Assembly (NCBI GenBank): GCA_023381695.1
Contig: JAMCQP010000104.1
Span: forward strand, 1-64,000
From: Bacillota bacterium
GTDB taxonomy: Bacteria > Bacillota > UBA5301 > JAMCQP01
Direction: 5' to 3'
DNA length: 64,000 bases
The notes under the pieces: generated by a model
What the model was told of the DNA's origin: nothing
The model's input: only the letters and a program-made list of their open reading frames with translations
The model's database searches: none
Shown here: positions 1 to 8,577 of the stretch, piece after piece
Position numbering within the stretch: position 1 is the first letter of the stretch
Layout: every line of letters starts with the position of its first letter
Position numbers and translations under genes: made by a program

Positions 1-1
1 G

Positions 2-91
2 ATTTTTACACGAGCAGATCTGGGCCGTTTGTGCTCCAAGCTGTCATGTGAAAAACCAGAGATAAAGGAACTGGTTAGCGCGGCTTGCTAA
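2..91 (+). CDS. Possible C-terminal end of an unknown protein (partial)
   Basis: An open frame enters from the left window edge and runs 29 codons to TAA at 89-91. The residue mix (charged and helical, with Lys-Pro-Glu-Ile-Lys-Glu near the end) looks protein-like, and the other two forward frames close earlier. Nothing recognisable remains, so no function is offered. It could equally be non-coding sequence next to the mobile-element cluster. Confidence 0.25.
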   Translation: MFTRADLGRLCSKLSCEKPEIKELVSAAC

Positions 92-115
92 AAATACGTC
101 ACCGTAATTATGTTT

Positions 116-358
116 TTAACCACTAAGTTCCCGCCTCAGACTGGCCGGCGACGGGTGCTGATACACCACCCCAGCTAAAACCGAGTTCCACACCGCTCGA
201 ACCGGATAGTCGTCTCGGCCATTAGCCCGCTCTCTTTCCAAATCCCTCATCAATTCTTCGTCCGGCAGCCATTCCATTACCAACCGAAGTCTTTCCAGGT
301 CTCCTAATTCCTCAATTTCTTTCCACCCAAAGAGTTGTTGTTGTGGTATAATAGCCAT
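116..358 (-). pseudogene. Truncated DDE transposase, N-terminal 80 residues
   Basis: The sequence opens with MAIIPQQQLFGW and contains a WLPDEELMRDL segment and a HPSPASLRREL segment, which match the N-terminal domain of multi-hundred-residue IS4/IS5/IS1182-like DDE transposases. It stops right after the RREL stretch, where intact relatives continue into the catalytic domain, so only the N-terminus survives. The ATG at 358 has a purine-rich GGAGGG upstream. It is a dead remnant; the family assignment is by appearance only and the exact IS family is uncertain. Confidence 0.6.
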
Positions 359-668
359 GGATGACCCTCCATCTCTTTTGTTGTCCTTCTAAACAACAGA
401 TTCGAGATTGGCCAGGGTCATCCTCCTTTTCTGGGGTCAATTTCTCCTGATTACCCCCTCCATGCTACTCTATCCCCCTTAATTGGCCTCTTCCTTGGGG
501 TAAAAAGATTCTGCCGCCTATTCATTCCCCTGTCGTATCCTTTATTTCAGCACAACGCAAATGCCTCTGAAAAATAGATCAAACTCCCATGTAAACCCCG
601 TTTGTATTCCGACAAACTGTCAAAGCACCTAAGCTGCAGGTTCTACCGTAACCTTGTAACCAAGCTTC
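359..668. other. Intergenic gap between two transposase genes
   Basis: About 310 bases without a convincing gene. The left part holds the ribosome-binding site and upstream end of the truncated transposase; the right part would contain the end of the IS110-family element beyond the transposase stop. I see no clear terminal inverted repeat, which is expected for IS110 elements that lack one. Confidence 0.5.
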
Positions 669-1847
669 TCAATGCGCTTTAACCGCCCGATGTACCGTTG
701 CGTTCTTGTCGCGCTCATCAAAGTAGTTTACTCCCAGATCTTGGTAGATCGTCCCGTGCTTAAGCATCTGGTAAATAATAACCAGGATCGTATGTCCCGC
801 CGCTACGGCAGCCCGGTTTGCTCCCCGTCGGGCGGCGATGCGGTGGTATTGGGAAGCAAGATAAGTGTTTTTGGTTCGCCCCGCCGCCCGTGCTGCTTCG
901 GTAAGTGCTTCGCGCAGCCAAGGACTGCCCTTGCGGGTTTTACCGCTCTTGCGTTTACCGGCGCTTTCGTTGTTCCCTGGACACATCCCCGCCCACGACG
1001 CCAAATGCCCTGCTGTCGGAAATCGGTCCATGTCGGACCCGATCTCCGCCATCACTACTTCGGCGGTGCGACGGCCCACCCCCGCGATGGTCTCCAGACG
1101 TGCCAGGGCCTCCTCAAAAGGGCGCATCCGCTCCTCAATCTCCAGGCTCAGAACTTGGATCTGTTGATCCAGGAAATCTATGTGCCTTAGCTGGGCGGAA
1201 AGGAGCAGCTGTTGGTGCTTGCCCACCAAGCCCTCCAGCGCTTGCTCCAGTTGTGGTTGCTTGCTTTGTAAACGCCCTTTGGCCATGGCTGCTAAAACCT
1301 GGGGGTCGCTTGTTCCGGAAATGAGAGCTTCCAACATGGCCCGGCCAGACTTCCCCATTACGTTCGTAGCCACCGATGATAGCTTAATGTTGGCTCCTTC
1401 CAGAGTCTTTTGGAGGCGGTTAACTTCGGCAGAGCGCTCCCGAATCAACGATTTACGGTAGCGAACCAACTCCCGCAACTCACGTTGCTCGCGGTTGGAA
1501 ATATAGCTGCCACGTAATAGCCCATGGCGCAACAGGTCAGCAATCCACTCCGCGTCTTTAACATCGGTCTTACGGCCCGGGACAGCCTTGATGTGTTGAG
1601 CATTGACCACCAGCAACTCCAGCTCATGGCTCTCCAAAAGGTTGTAAATTGGCTTCCAGTAGACCCCGGTGCTTTCCATCGCCACATGGGTAACTTCCTG
1701 GCTTATCAGCCAATCCGCCAACTCCAAAAGATCGGAGGTCATCGTTCCAAAACTCCGGATCTCCTTGCCTTCTGGAGTAATGACACAAGCTACCACCGTT
1801 TGTTTGTGAACGTCCAAACCGCAACACCGTTCGTAAACAATCTGCAT
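669..1847 (-). mobile_element. IS110-family transposase (DEDD recombinase)
   Basis: This 392-residue protein is the recombinase of an IS110-family insertion sequence. The N-terminal RuvC-like DEDD domain shows GLDVHK (Asp12) and a [14 protein letters not shown] stretch; the C-terminal Transposase_20 domain shows IAGVGRRTAEVV and an NNESAGK segment that should carry the catalytic serine. Start: ATG at 1845-1847, preceded by GGAGGAAACC; the frame stays open a further 31 codons upstream, but those residues do not belong to the family. Length is typical and there is no frameshift, so the protein may be active. IS110 recombinases are now known to be guided by a structured bridge RNA encoded in a non-coding end of the element; the stretch upstream of this gene is the place to look. 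Confidence 0.9.
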
Positions 1848-2085
1848 CCTGGTTTCCTCCCATGAACAGTGATGTAGCAGCAAGTGCGGCGGTCTCGCGA
1901 TTAGAAATCTACCCTTCGTGCTTGCCATAATGGGCAGCAACAGTCAGTGGTGCTCCAGACCGCCGGGGTCCGTCTATTTGTCGGGCTCTTTGCACCAAGC
2001 AGAGCCGACCTCTCTTCGCCCGCTGCTCATGGGGGTATTCGACATCAAGACTCATTTTTCATTCTCTGTGGCGCCGCGTTAGCGG
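1848..2085 (-). ncRNA. Candidate IS110 bridge-RNA region
   Basis: This is the non-coding end just upstream of the IS110 transposase, where IS110-group elements encode the guide (bridge) RNA. It can form local stems: an 8-bp stem with one bulged G between 1981-1989 and 2001-2008 (11-nt loop), nested GACC/GGTC and AGAC/GTCT pairs around 1957-1975, and GCCGC/GCGGC at 2072-2085. The exact RNA ends and the target- and donor-binding loops cannot be set by eye. If the element belongs to the IS1111 group, the RNA would instead lie downstream of the transposase. Confidence 0.4.
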
Positions 2086-2086
2086 C

Positions 2087-2659
2087 ATGATCGTCTATTT
2101 GCATAATTATCCCGCCGCATTGGCGGATAGGGATCTACAATGCCCCATCTGCGGGGGCCGCTGCCACTGCCACGGCTGGTACCGGCATTGGGTGTATGAC
2201 GGGGCCGAAAGAGCCCAGGTTCCGATCTTACGAGTTATCTGCCTCAACTGCGGCCGGACTCACGCGGTGTTGCCGGACTTCCTCCGCCCTTACGGACGCT
2301 ACAGCCAGCAAGTGTGAGAGAAGGTCGTCACGGCAGTACTCGCCACCCCCGTCTCTAGCGAGAAAGCTGGCCAGGCTAGCTTTGTGGATACCGAAACAGT
2401 GCGGCGCTGGGTGAGAGAATTTGGTCAGCGCGTGGAGCAGGTTGGAGCAGGCCTGATGAGCATCCTGGCGCGTTACTATCCAGAGAAGGTGGGGGCAGGA
2501 GTTGCCAAAAGAGGGGAAGAGTTGGGCCATCCCTTGTGCCGGATGGTAGCACAGTGCCGAAGGTTGGCCCAAGCCCTGCCCTTCTTTCCCAGAAGCGGCA
2601 GCTTTTTTGGTCTGGTGAACATCTTGCTTACCTGGGGTGGATTACGCATCTGGGTCTGA
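2087..2659 (+). pseudogene. DUF6431-like zinc-binding transposition accessory gene with in-frame TGA
   Basis: The first 76 codons encode a small domain with two CxxC-type pairs (CPICGG near residue 19, CLNCG near residue 53) resembling the DUF6431 proteins found beside DDE transposases. A TGA at 2315-2317 ends it, but the same frame continues open without a frameshift to 2659 and adds a helix-turn-helix-like stretch (TETVRRWVREFGQRVEQ) and a tail that looks like the normal end of the family. A single CGA-to-TGA change would explain the break. No ribosome-binding site precedes 2087. The truncated DDE transposase follows about 100 bases on, as expected for a two-gene unit. Confidence 0.55.
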
Positions 2660-2765
2660 ACACCCAACCGTCTCCCACAAATCCCACACAGTTCATCCTG
2701 GCATCCGGGAGGTTGATGGATTAAGGTAGGACCAGAACCCATCAACCAACACGGGAGGGATGACC

Positions 2766-3515
2766 ATGAAGGAAGAGCAGCGGCCAAGGGCAAAGGTGGA
2801 CAAGCAGCAAGAGGTGGCCCTGGAGCGATACCCGTTGATCGCGCCACTTTTAGAGCCAGGGGTAGAACCTGGGGAGATGGCGGCCAGGCGGCGGGAGATC
2901 CTGCTTAAGGAGCGTACCAGAGAGGGGAACCCCGTCTCGGAACGAACGCTGCGCCGGTATCTGTCAGCTTACCAAAAAGAAGGTTTTGCGGGGCTATACC
3001 CCAAAACCAGGAGGGACAACGGCTGCCCACGGGTACTGCCCCAGGAGCTTTTGGAGCAGGCCATGGTTCTCAAAAGCGAGCTGCCCCAAAGGAGCGTCCG
3101 CAAGATCGTGGAGATCCTGGAAGGGGAAGGGCGCGTGAAAGAAGGCCAGGCCAAAGCGTCCACCCTGGCGCGGCATTTTGCCCGGGCGGGGCTGATGCAA
3201 TTGCCCAAGAAACCTTCGCAAAAAAGCTTGCGCCGGTTCCAGAGGGAACATCGCAATGACCTGTGGCAGGCCGACCTCAAGTATGGCCCCTCTCTGCCGG
3301 ATCCGGACAATCCCAAAAAGAAGATAAAAACCTTTCTGATCGCCTTTTTGGATGATTATTCGAGGCTGGTGGTGCATGCCCAGTTCTATCCGGAGCAAAA
3401 ACAGCCGGCGCTGGAAGATTGCTTTCGCAAGGCGATGATCAAGCGGAGGATCCCCAAAAACGTCTTTGTGGATTATGTGCCGCGGCACATAATCCACATT
3501 ATGTTGCCAGCTTAG
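2766..3515 (+). pseudogene. Truncated Mu/IS481-type DDE transposase
   Basis: N-terminal helix-turn-helix region (about residues 1-130) is followed by an rve-type integrase core with NDLWQADLKYGP and AFLDDYSRLVVHAQFY. The protein should reach its second catalytic Asp at NVFVDNG and continue for some 200 residues, but after VFVD it runs into YVPRHIIH and stops. That break coincides with the 32-bp palindrome, so a recombination event removed the C-terminal half and part of the catalytic triad. Start: the ATG at 2766 sits 8 bases after GGGAGGG; another ATG at 2760 lies too close to it. Nonfunctional. Confidence 0.75.
3467..3498. repeat. 32-bp perfect palindrome with TTATGTGCC motifs
   Basis: The two 16-base halves are exact reverse complements, centred on CCGCGG. 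The half-site motif TTATGTGCC occurs at 3474-3482, inverted at 3484-3492, and again directly at 3516-3524. A second exact 10-bp inverted pair, ATTATGTTGC (3498-3507) and GCAACATAAT (3573-3582), follows. The cluster lies exactly where the DDE transposase is broken and just before a tyrosine recombinase gene, which suits a recombinase binding and crossover site at the end of that element. Confidence 0.7.
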
Positions 3516-3581
3516 TTATGTGCCCACCAGCTAGGTTTGTGGCCTAAATAAACGATCTTTGATTGGAAAGTAGCAACATAA

Positions 3582-3610
3582 TTTTCATGGTGTCAGCTTT
3601 ACGTTATAAT
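3582..3610 (+). promoter_or_regulatory. Putative sigma-70 promoter of the tyrosine recombinase
   Basis: A -35-like TTTTCA (3582-3587) and a perfect -10 TATAAT (3605-3610) are separated by 17 bases, 38 bases before the recombinase ATG. The right arm of the 10-bp inverted repeat touches the -35, so recombinase binding there could repress its own gene. Confidence 0.5.
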
Positions 3611-3648
3611 AGCCTCAAACATCCATTTTGGAGAAGGAGGTTGTTCAA

Positions 3649-4308
3649 ATGCTGGAGCTTTACTATGTCTGTCCGGATTCGTGGGATCGTGTGAGAGCCT
3701 CGTGGATTGGTGGCCCCATAGAAAAGTACGTTGAATGGCTTACAGAAAACCGCTATACAGCTACCACTGTACTAAAACGCGTACCCATCTTGATGGAATT
3801 CGGGGAATTCACCCGGCGGCAAGGAGCGACGACTATTGAAGAGTTATCCGGGCACATTGAAGGGTTTGCGCAGTACTGGCTACAGAAACATGGTCAGGGG
3901 TGTAAAACCGAAAAAGCTCGTCATGCCGTGCTAGGGGAAGCGCGACGCCCTGTAATGCAAATGCTGGTATTGGTGATGCCGGAATTAAAAGAAAAGATTA
4001 GAATAGAGCCATTTCAGGAGCTTGCCCCCGGGCTATTCGACTACCTGAGAAACGAGAGGGGTCTTAAGGAAAGTACACTCAACCATTACAGAAGTAACCT
4101 CTACGCTTTCGAAAGATATCTCCAAAATATCGGCCTCAAAGAACTCCGTGATCTTTCGCCCGTTATTCTGAGCGGCTTTGTAACCAGCAGCAGCGGATTG
4201 TGCAAGAATAGCCTTGGCATCAGATGTACAGCGGTACGAATATTACTTCAATATCTTTATCGCGAACGAATCATAGCGAACGATCTTAGCGGCACCCTAG
4301 ATGTCTGA
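3649..4308 (+). pseudogene. Tyrosine recombinase, truncated before the catalytic domain
   Basis: The 219 residues begin MLELYYVCPDSWDRVRASWI, the typical opening of one member of the trio of site-specific tyrosine recombinases found side by side in some mobile elements. Two SAM-like core-binding segments are visible (about 10-90 and 110-215; the second shows LNHYRSNLYAFERYLQ). The Arg...His-x-x-Arg...Tyr catalytic domain is absent: the frame stops just after LSGTLDV where relatives continue. Start ATG 3649 follows GGAGAAGGAGG at 3630-3640. No partner recombinases are present, so the unit is dead. The truncation point meets the left end of the neighbouring unknown element. Confidence 0.75.
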
Positions 4309-4316
4309 AAGACATC
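4300..4316. repeat. Small hairpin at the left end of the 539-residue-protein unit
   Basis: GATGTC (4300-4305) and GACATC (4311-4316) form a 6-bp stem with loop TGAAA, followed by AAAACTTTACG. It lies exactly where recombinase homology ends. The A-rich stretch ending TTACG recurs, inverted, at the other side of the unit (6050-6066), so these may be the element ends. Confidence 0.4.
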
Positions 4317-4367
4317 AAAACTTTACGAATGAGGCAAGTTTTTGGTTGAGTCAAAAGCAAAGCTAAG

Positions 4368-5987
4368 CTAAGCCGCAGTACGAGGCACTGTCCGCAATAC
4401 AGAATCACGCAAAAGATCGTCAATGGCCAAGTCGACCTGATGCAGGGCACGGGTAAGAGACTTCGGCATTGCAGACTCAGGCTTTGCATCAATAGCCCAG
4501 GAGGCTTGGCCGAAAATGCGTCCATCCAGCTTGGCAAAGAAAAGCGCGACTCTTCGCCCATGCGTGGTAAGAATGTAACGATTCGTTCCAGGTAGCCGCA
4601 CGATAAGTCCTTTCAGTCTGAGACGACGAAGATCGTAAGTCATCTGATTGGCCTTGTAGGAGGTGACGGTCGTTCCCAAGAATGTCGCCACCTGAGAACG
4701 TAAACTGGAGTTGGTGAACCCCTGGACCACATGGATAAACAGCACGAGCGCCAAGAAGAGTGCCCGCGTCCGCGAGTCTCCTAAGCGAAGGCCTGGAGCC
4801 CGCTGTCCGTCATGGGTGACGGTAGGCTGTACGACATGATCCACAGTAGCCTGTGACAGTCCGCACGGCGAGGCGGTCTGTTGGGCGTCCAAAAGACGTC
4901 GATTGATGTTACGACCGATCTTTTGCAGATAGTCAAAGTTGCTCAGGCCTTTGTTGATGTGAAAGTCACCCGGGTCGTTAATCGTGGTTTCGGTTCGCAG
5001 AGCATGATTTTCTTTGAAGTACTGCTTAACTTGGGAGTGCTTGTACTCGAGATGTAGGCTGGGCAACACCCCATGCTGGATGACGCGCGTCCGGAACCTG
5101 CTGGGCGTATTCTTCCTGATCTGCTGGCCGAAGACCAGTTGCACGTGGTCCGGCCGCCCCAAATCGAGATTATCGCGGAGCACGTTCTCGAAGAACTGCC
5201 TGCCTTGGGTTGGTTTAGCGAAAACCTGCGTCAGGCTGATCTCCATCTGCCAGATGGACAGCTTCGGCTGGTAGCCGGCGGCTCTGTCTTGCGGTGTTAA
5301 AGGATAAGGCAGGCGCGGCAGCCAGCGGTCGAAGAAGTCCTGGATTTGTTCTGGACCCAAAGAATCGCAGATCGCTTGCAGCCGTTCGGGGTCCGCGCAG
5401 CTCTTGAAGCCATTATCTAAAGATTCAAAGGGAATGCCGGCGTGCGCCAACTGCTTCTTAGCCCATTCGTGCCCATTCAGATAGACTCGGATTCCGTATG
5501 GCGCATAGCTGCAGACCTTGATAAAAGCCGGACCGAACTCCCGGTCCTCAAGGTAGTAATAGTAATGGTTGACGGCTACGCTCTGTCGGTCCCAGTGGAA
5601 GTTGATGAAACCGCCTTCGGTTTTCTTCTTAGTTGCTTTGAAGGCAGAAGACTTTTCCTGGGCCACGCCGATAAAGACGACTCCTTCATGGGCCGTAAAT
5701 TCACGGCGGCGTTCCAAAGCGATCTCATCTTTGCGTTGTCCGCGTTTGAACTCGATGATGGGGATAGAGTTTTCCGTGGCGAATTGCTTAACGTCGGCGC
5801 GAAATTCTTCGCTGATTTTACCAAGTAAAGCGGGTGAAGGGATCGGTTGCTCTCTATGTTTGGTGAGAAATGTGACGAGGTTACCACCCGTTTGAAGGGA
5901 TGGAATATAACCGTTAAGGTAGATACGGTCTATACACTCCACTTCCAATGTAACGTGGTCTTTAAGTAGTTCTGCTACGGTTGGCAT
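4368..5987 (-). CDS. Conserved protein of unknown function, possible mobile-element protein
   Basis: This 539-residue protein belongs to a family I recognise as widespread in bacteria but without an assigned function. Conserved-looking stretches are MPTVAELLKDHVTLEVECID at the start, EFKRGQRKDEIA near 90, FIGVAQEKSSAFKA near 115, an NHYYYYLEDREFGPAFIKV block near 150, and ALRTETTIND near 345. The last 120 residues (MTYDLRRLRLKGLI...) look like a winged-helix DNA-binding domain. No signal peptide or membrane segment is seen. Start: ATG at 5985-5987, 8 bases after GGAGG; an in-frame GTG at 5996 lies inside that site. It is the only intact gene of the unit and sits between two broken genes, so I infer a transposable or integrative element, with a nuclease or DNA-binding role possible. 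No catalytic motif was identified. Confidence 0.7.
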   Translation of the reverse strand: MPTVAELLKDHVTLEVECIDRIYLNGYIPSLQTGGNLVTFLTKHREQPIPSPALLGKISEEFRADVKQFATENSIPIIEFKRGQRKDEIALERRREFTAHEGVVFIGVAQEKSSAFKATKKKTEGGFINFHWDRQSVAVNHYYYYLEDREFGPAFIKVCSYAPYGIRVYLNGHEWAKKQLAHAGIPFESLDNGFKSCADPERLQAICDSLGPEQIQDFFDRWLPRLPYPLTPQDRAAGYQPKLSIWQMEISLTQVFAKPTQGRQFFENVLRDNLDLGRPDHVQLVFGQQIRKNTPSRFRTRVIQHGVLPSLHLEYKHSQVKQYFKENHALRTETTINDPGDFHINKGLSNFDYLQKIGRNINRRLLDAQQTASPCGLSQATVDHVVQPTVTHDGQRAPGLRLGDSRTRALFLALVLFIHVVQGFTNSSLRSQVATFLGTTVTSYKANQMTYDLRRLRLKGLIVRLPGTNRYILTTHGRRVALFFAKLDGRIFGQASWAIDAKPESAMPKSLTRALHQVDLAIDDLLRDSVLRTVPRTAA

Positions 5988-6025
5988 CGGCCGCACCTCC
6001 TTAATTCGATTTTGTTTTCTGCATT

Positions 6026-6059
6026 ATCCCTTAAGTTTCCTGCTGCGATCCCGTAAGTT
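6026..6059. repeat. 12-bp direct repeat upstream of the unknown gene
   Basis: ATCCCTTAAGTT (6026-6037) and ATCCCGTAAGTT (6048-6059) differ at one base and are spaced 22 bases apart. They lie between the unknown gene's start and the point where the epimerase homology breaks. They could be terminal binding sites for the 539-residue protein or an operator. Confidence 0.5.
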
Positions 6060-6061
6060 TT

Positions 6062-6856
6062 TTATTTATTGACTACTCCTATGACTCTCGTCGGTTTGAG
6101 GCGAAGCTTCGCTAGATGATAAAGCGAGTTTATAGAAATGCTCTGGTTTGAACTGATATTGACAAAGTGACTCCCGGTGCTTTCCAACGCTAATAAGTTC
6201 GCCCTGGCCACGTCCTTTACATATACAAAATCCCGCGTCTGCTCGCCGTCGCCATAGATAAACGGTTGCACCCCATCCAGAAGTCGATCGATGAAAATGC
6301 CAATTACTCCGCCTTCCCCCGTGGCATCCTGCCTTGGGCCATATACATTTGCATAGCACAAAGACGTGTATTCCAGGCCGTACATTGCTTCGTAAACCTC
6401 CAGGTAATGCTGAACCGTATGTTTGCTGATCCCGTAGTGGGAATGAGCACAGATCGGATGCTCTTCGTCAACCGGGAGGTAACTGGGCGAACCGTAGATC
6501 GCCGCCGACGTGGCATAGACAACCCTCTTCACCTTGAACTCGCGACAACATTCCAGGACATTTAGCGTCCCCAAAATGTTCGTTCGCGCATCACCAAACG
6601 GATCCTTTGTGGATTGGGTAACACTGATCTGAGCGGCATGATGGATGACATAGTCCGGCCTTTCCTTTGCAAAGATTCGATGCAAGCCGACTGCATCCAT
6701 AATATCCACCATCTCAAATTCTGCGTCCGGGTGAAGGTTCTCCCGGTGACCCGTGGAAAGGTTATCTATGGCAACTACCTCATAGTTGTTCGTGATCAAT
6801 GCTTCCATAATATGGGACCCGATAAAACCAGCTCCCCCCGTGACCAGAACCTTCAA
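6062..6856 (-). pseudogene. NAD-dependent sugar epimerase (GalE-like), 3'-truncated
   Basis: Short-chain dehydrogenase fold with the NAD motif TGGAGFIGSH near the start, the YxxxK pair in SHYGISK, and a YGDGEQTRDFVYVKDVARA block, as in UDP-glucose 4-epimerases. Relatives have about 310 residues; this has 264. Homology fails after about INSLYHLAKL, and the last residues (ending GVVNK) are unlike the family, which loses the C-terminal substrate-binding part. The break coincides with the end of the neighbouring mobile unit. The best start is TTG at 6854-6856 after AAGGGGGAAG; the frame is open 49 more codons upstream without a match. Probably inactive, though a partially folded protein cannot be excluded. 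Confidence 0.7.
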
Positions 6857-6974
6857 CTCACTTCCCCCTTGAGAAGCTCTTATGCAGTTTTTCGAACAAA
6901 CGACGCCAACAACTCTAACACGCTTATTTTCGGCTGTTTTGACCCGGCCATAAAGATAAAAATGTCGCCACACG

Positions 6975-8372
6975 TCAACGACGCGCTGGAACAGCACCGG
7001 CATTATGATGCTTTAAAGCTGAGATCTGGCGGAGGATCTCTTCGCTGGTTCCGGATACCCCTCTGGCTTTTTCTGGCATTAAAACAACCCGTAACGTCTG
7101 AAAAACAATCTGTAGATCAAGTAGCAGCGAATAGTTGCGTATGTACATCAGGTCATAGCGCAGCTTATCGCGGGGGGTAGTGTTGTAATTGCCCAATACC
7201 TGGGCGAGCCCGGTAATCCCCGGTTTTAGTTTTAGACGATGCTTATATTCAGGGATCTCTTCCGCAAATTGCTCCACGAAAAAAGGGCGTTCCGGGCGCG
7301 GCCCCACAAAGCTCATCTCCCCTTTAATCACGTTAACAAGTTGTGGTAACTCGTCCAGCCTTGTGGCCCGCAATATCCGGCCCACTACGGTAATCCTGGG
7401 ATCCTTTTTCCCTGCCAGTACCGGCCCTGTCTTTTTTTCCGCATGGTCAACCATGGTTCGAAATTTGATAAGGCCGAATATCTTGCCGTTTTGGCCTACC
7501 CGGTTCTGTACATAAAAGATCGGTCCTGGAGAAGAAAGAAAAATGGCCAGGCCAATAATTGGGGTGAGCAGCACCAACACCACCGACCCTGTCAACGCAA
7601 GCACCAGATCAAGAAAACGCTTGCCAGGGGCCTCTGCACCCGATAACGGCAAACCTTCAATCTGAAAAAGCGGAAGATCGCCAATCTGGCTCAGTTTTGC
7701 ATTTTGAAGAAGGATTTCGTAAAGCTCAGGAAGCAGGAATACCTCCTTTCCTTCTTCGATGCACCTTATAATTGCTGTTTCCTTAATGTCGTTCGGGACT
7801 TTTGAACCAAAGCAAACTGCAGCTGTTTCGGATATTTTTTGTATAACTAGATAGATATCTTTGGCCTCGTAAACTGCCTGAACAACGTAATCGCGTCCAT
7901 GGTAAGCCAAAAATTTAGCCGCTATTTCTTCAGCATCGCCATTTAAGCCCACAATGATTATGTTTTTCTTTTCTTGCAATCTCCGTTTAAAAAATACTAG
8001 AGAAAATCGCCAGGTTGAAAGCACGATTATTTGCGTTATAACCGAACCAAACAACACAGTCCGTGGAAAAGCAAAACCATAGGAGACAAAAGCCAGCACT
8101 GTTGTGGCCAAAGAAGTCACTACACTACCCCAAATTATCCCGTTCAGGATTTCTCGAAACCTCTTCAAAGGCCACCCGTAGAGGTCGAAAAGCCATAGAG
8201 ATCCCAAAGCAGCTAAACTGATCCACGGAATAAGATTGAGGAAAGGCTGTAAGTTCTCCCCTGGTATGTCTCCGCCAAATTTCAACCAAAAGGTGCCAAA
8301 AAAAGCCGCATTGACAGATAGAATATCGCCAAACGCAATTAGAAAAGTTAACGGTTTGCTTGTTCTTCTCAT
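6975..8372 (-). CDS. Initiating sugar transferase (polyprenyl glycosylphosphotransferase)
   Basis: A 465-residue WbaP/EpsL-type membrane enzyme that moves a sugar-1-phosphate from a nucleotide sugar onto undecaprenyl phosphate, the first committed step of exopolysaccharide assembly. The first 120 residues hold four hydrophobic segments, the middle is a CoA-binding-like domain, and after a fifth membrane helix (LALTGSVVLVLLTPIIGLAI) comes the catalytic bac_transf domain with KFRTMV, LDELPQLVNV and the hallmark SFVGPRPERP. Start ATG 8372 follows AGGGGATACCC. It reads away from the divergent glycosyltransferase at 8578 and is the only initiating transferase visible in the locus. Confidence 0.9.
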   Translation of the reverse strand: MRRTSKPLTFLIAFGDILSVNAAFFGTFWLKFGGDIPGENLQPFLNLIPWISLAALGSLWLFDLYGWPLKRFREILNGIIWGSVVTSLATTVLAFVSYGFAFPRTVLFGSVITQIIVLSTWRFSLVFFKRRLQEKKNIIIVGLNGDAEEIAAKFLAYHGRDYVVQAVYEAKDIYLVIQKISETAAVCFGSKVPNDIKETAIIRCIEEGKEVFLLPELYEILLQNAKLSQIGDLPLFQIEGLPLSGAEAPGKRFLDLVLALTGSVVLVLLTPIIGLAIFLSSPGPIFYVQNRVGQNGKIFGLIKFRTMVDHAEKKTGPVLAGKKDPRITVVGRILRATRLDELPQLVNVIKGEMSFVGPRPERPFFVEQFAEEIPEYKHRLKLKPGITGLAQVLGNYNTTPRDKLRYDLMYIRNYSLLLDLQIVFQTLRVVLMPEKARGVSGTSEEILRQISALKHHNAGAVPARR

Positions 8373-8489
8373 GGGTATCCCCTACTTATGCGTTGGCAGT
8401 TGTTGCCTTTCACTACGCCTTTCGGTAAAAACCCGTGAGGATATAAGAACCAAAAAAGGGATCCATACCGGGAGGGGAAAATCATCTTC

Positions 8490-8495
8490 ATTATA
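8490..8495 (-). promoter_or_regulatory. Possible -10 element for the sugar transferase
   Basis: On the minus strand a TATAAT hexamer lies 118 bases before the sugar transferase start in the 205-bp divergent gap. The matching -35 is weak (TTTTTA at 16 bases). Nothing else stands out in this gap. Confidence 0.3.
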
Positions 8496-8577
8496 GTCGA
8501 ACTGCTGCCGATAAAAAGGTTGATTACTAAAAATTAACTGATTCACTGCTTTACTTATTCTCGTAAGGGGTATACGG

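Noticed and set aside
672-1190. Plus-strand open frames over the IS110 transposase
   Set aside because: They are antisense shadows of the well-supported minus-strand gene with poor composition and no ribosome-binding sites.
5014-5828. Plus-strand frames opposite the unknown 539-residue gene
   Set aside because: Antisense to a long intact gene that has a good ribosome-binding site and conserved-looking protein.
6857-7003. An extended N-terminus for the GalE-like epimerase
   Set aside because: The extra 49 codons do not resemble the family, and the TTG at 6856 directly precedes the natural KVLVTGG start.
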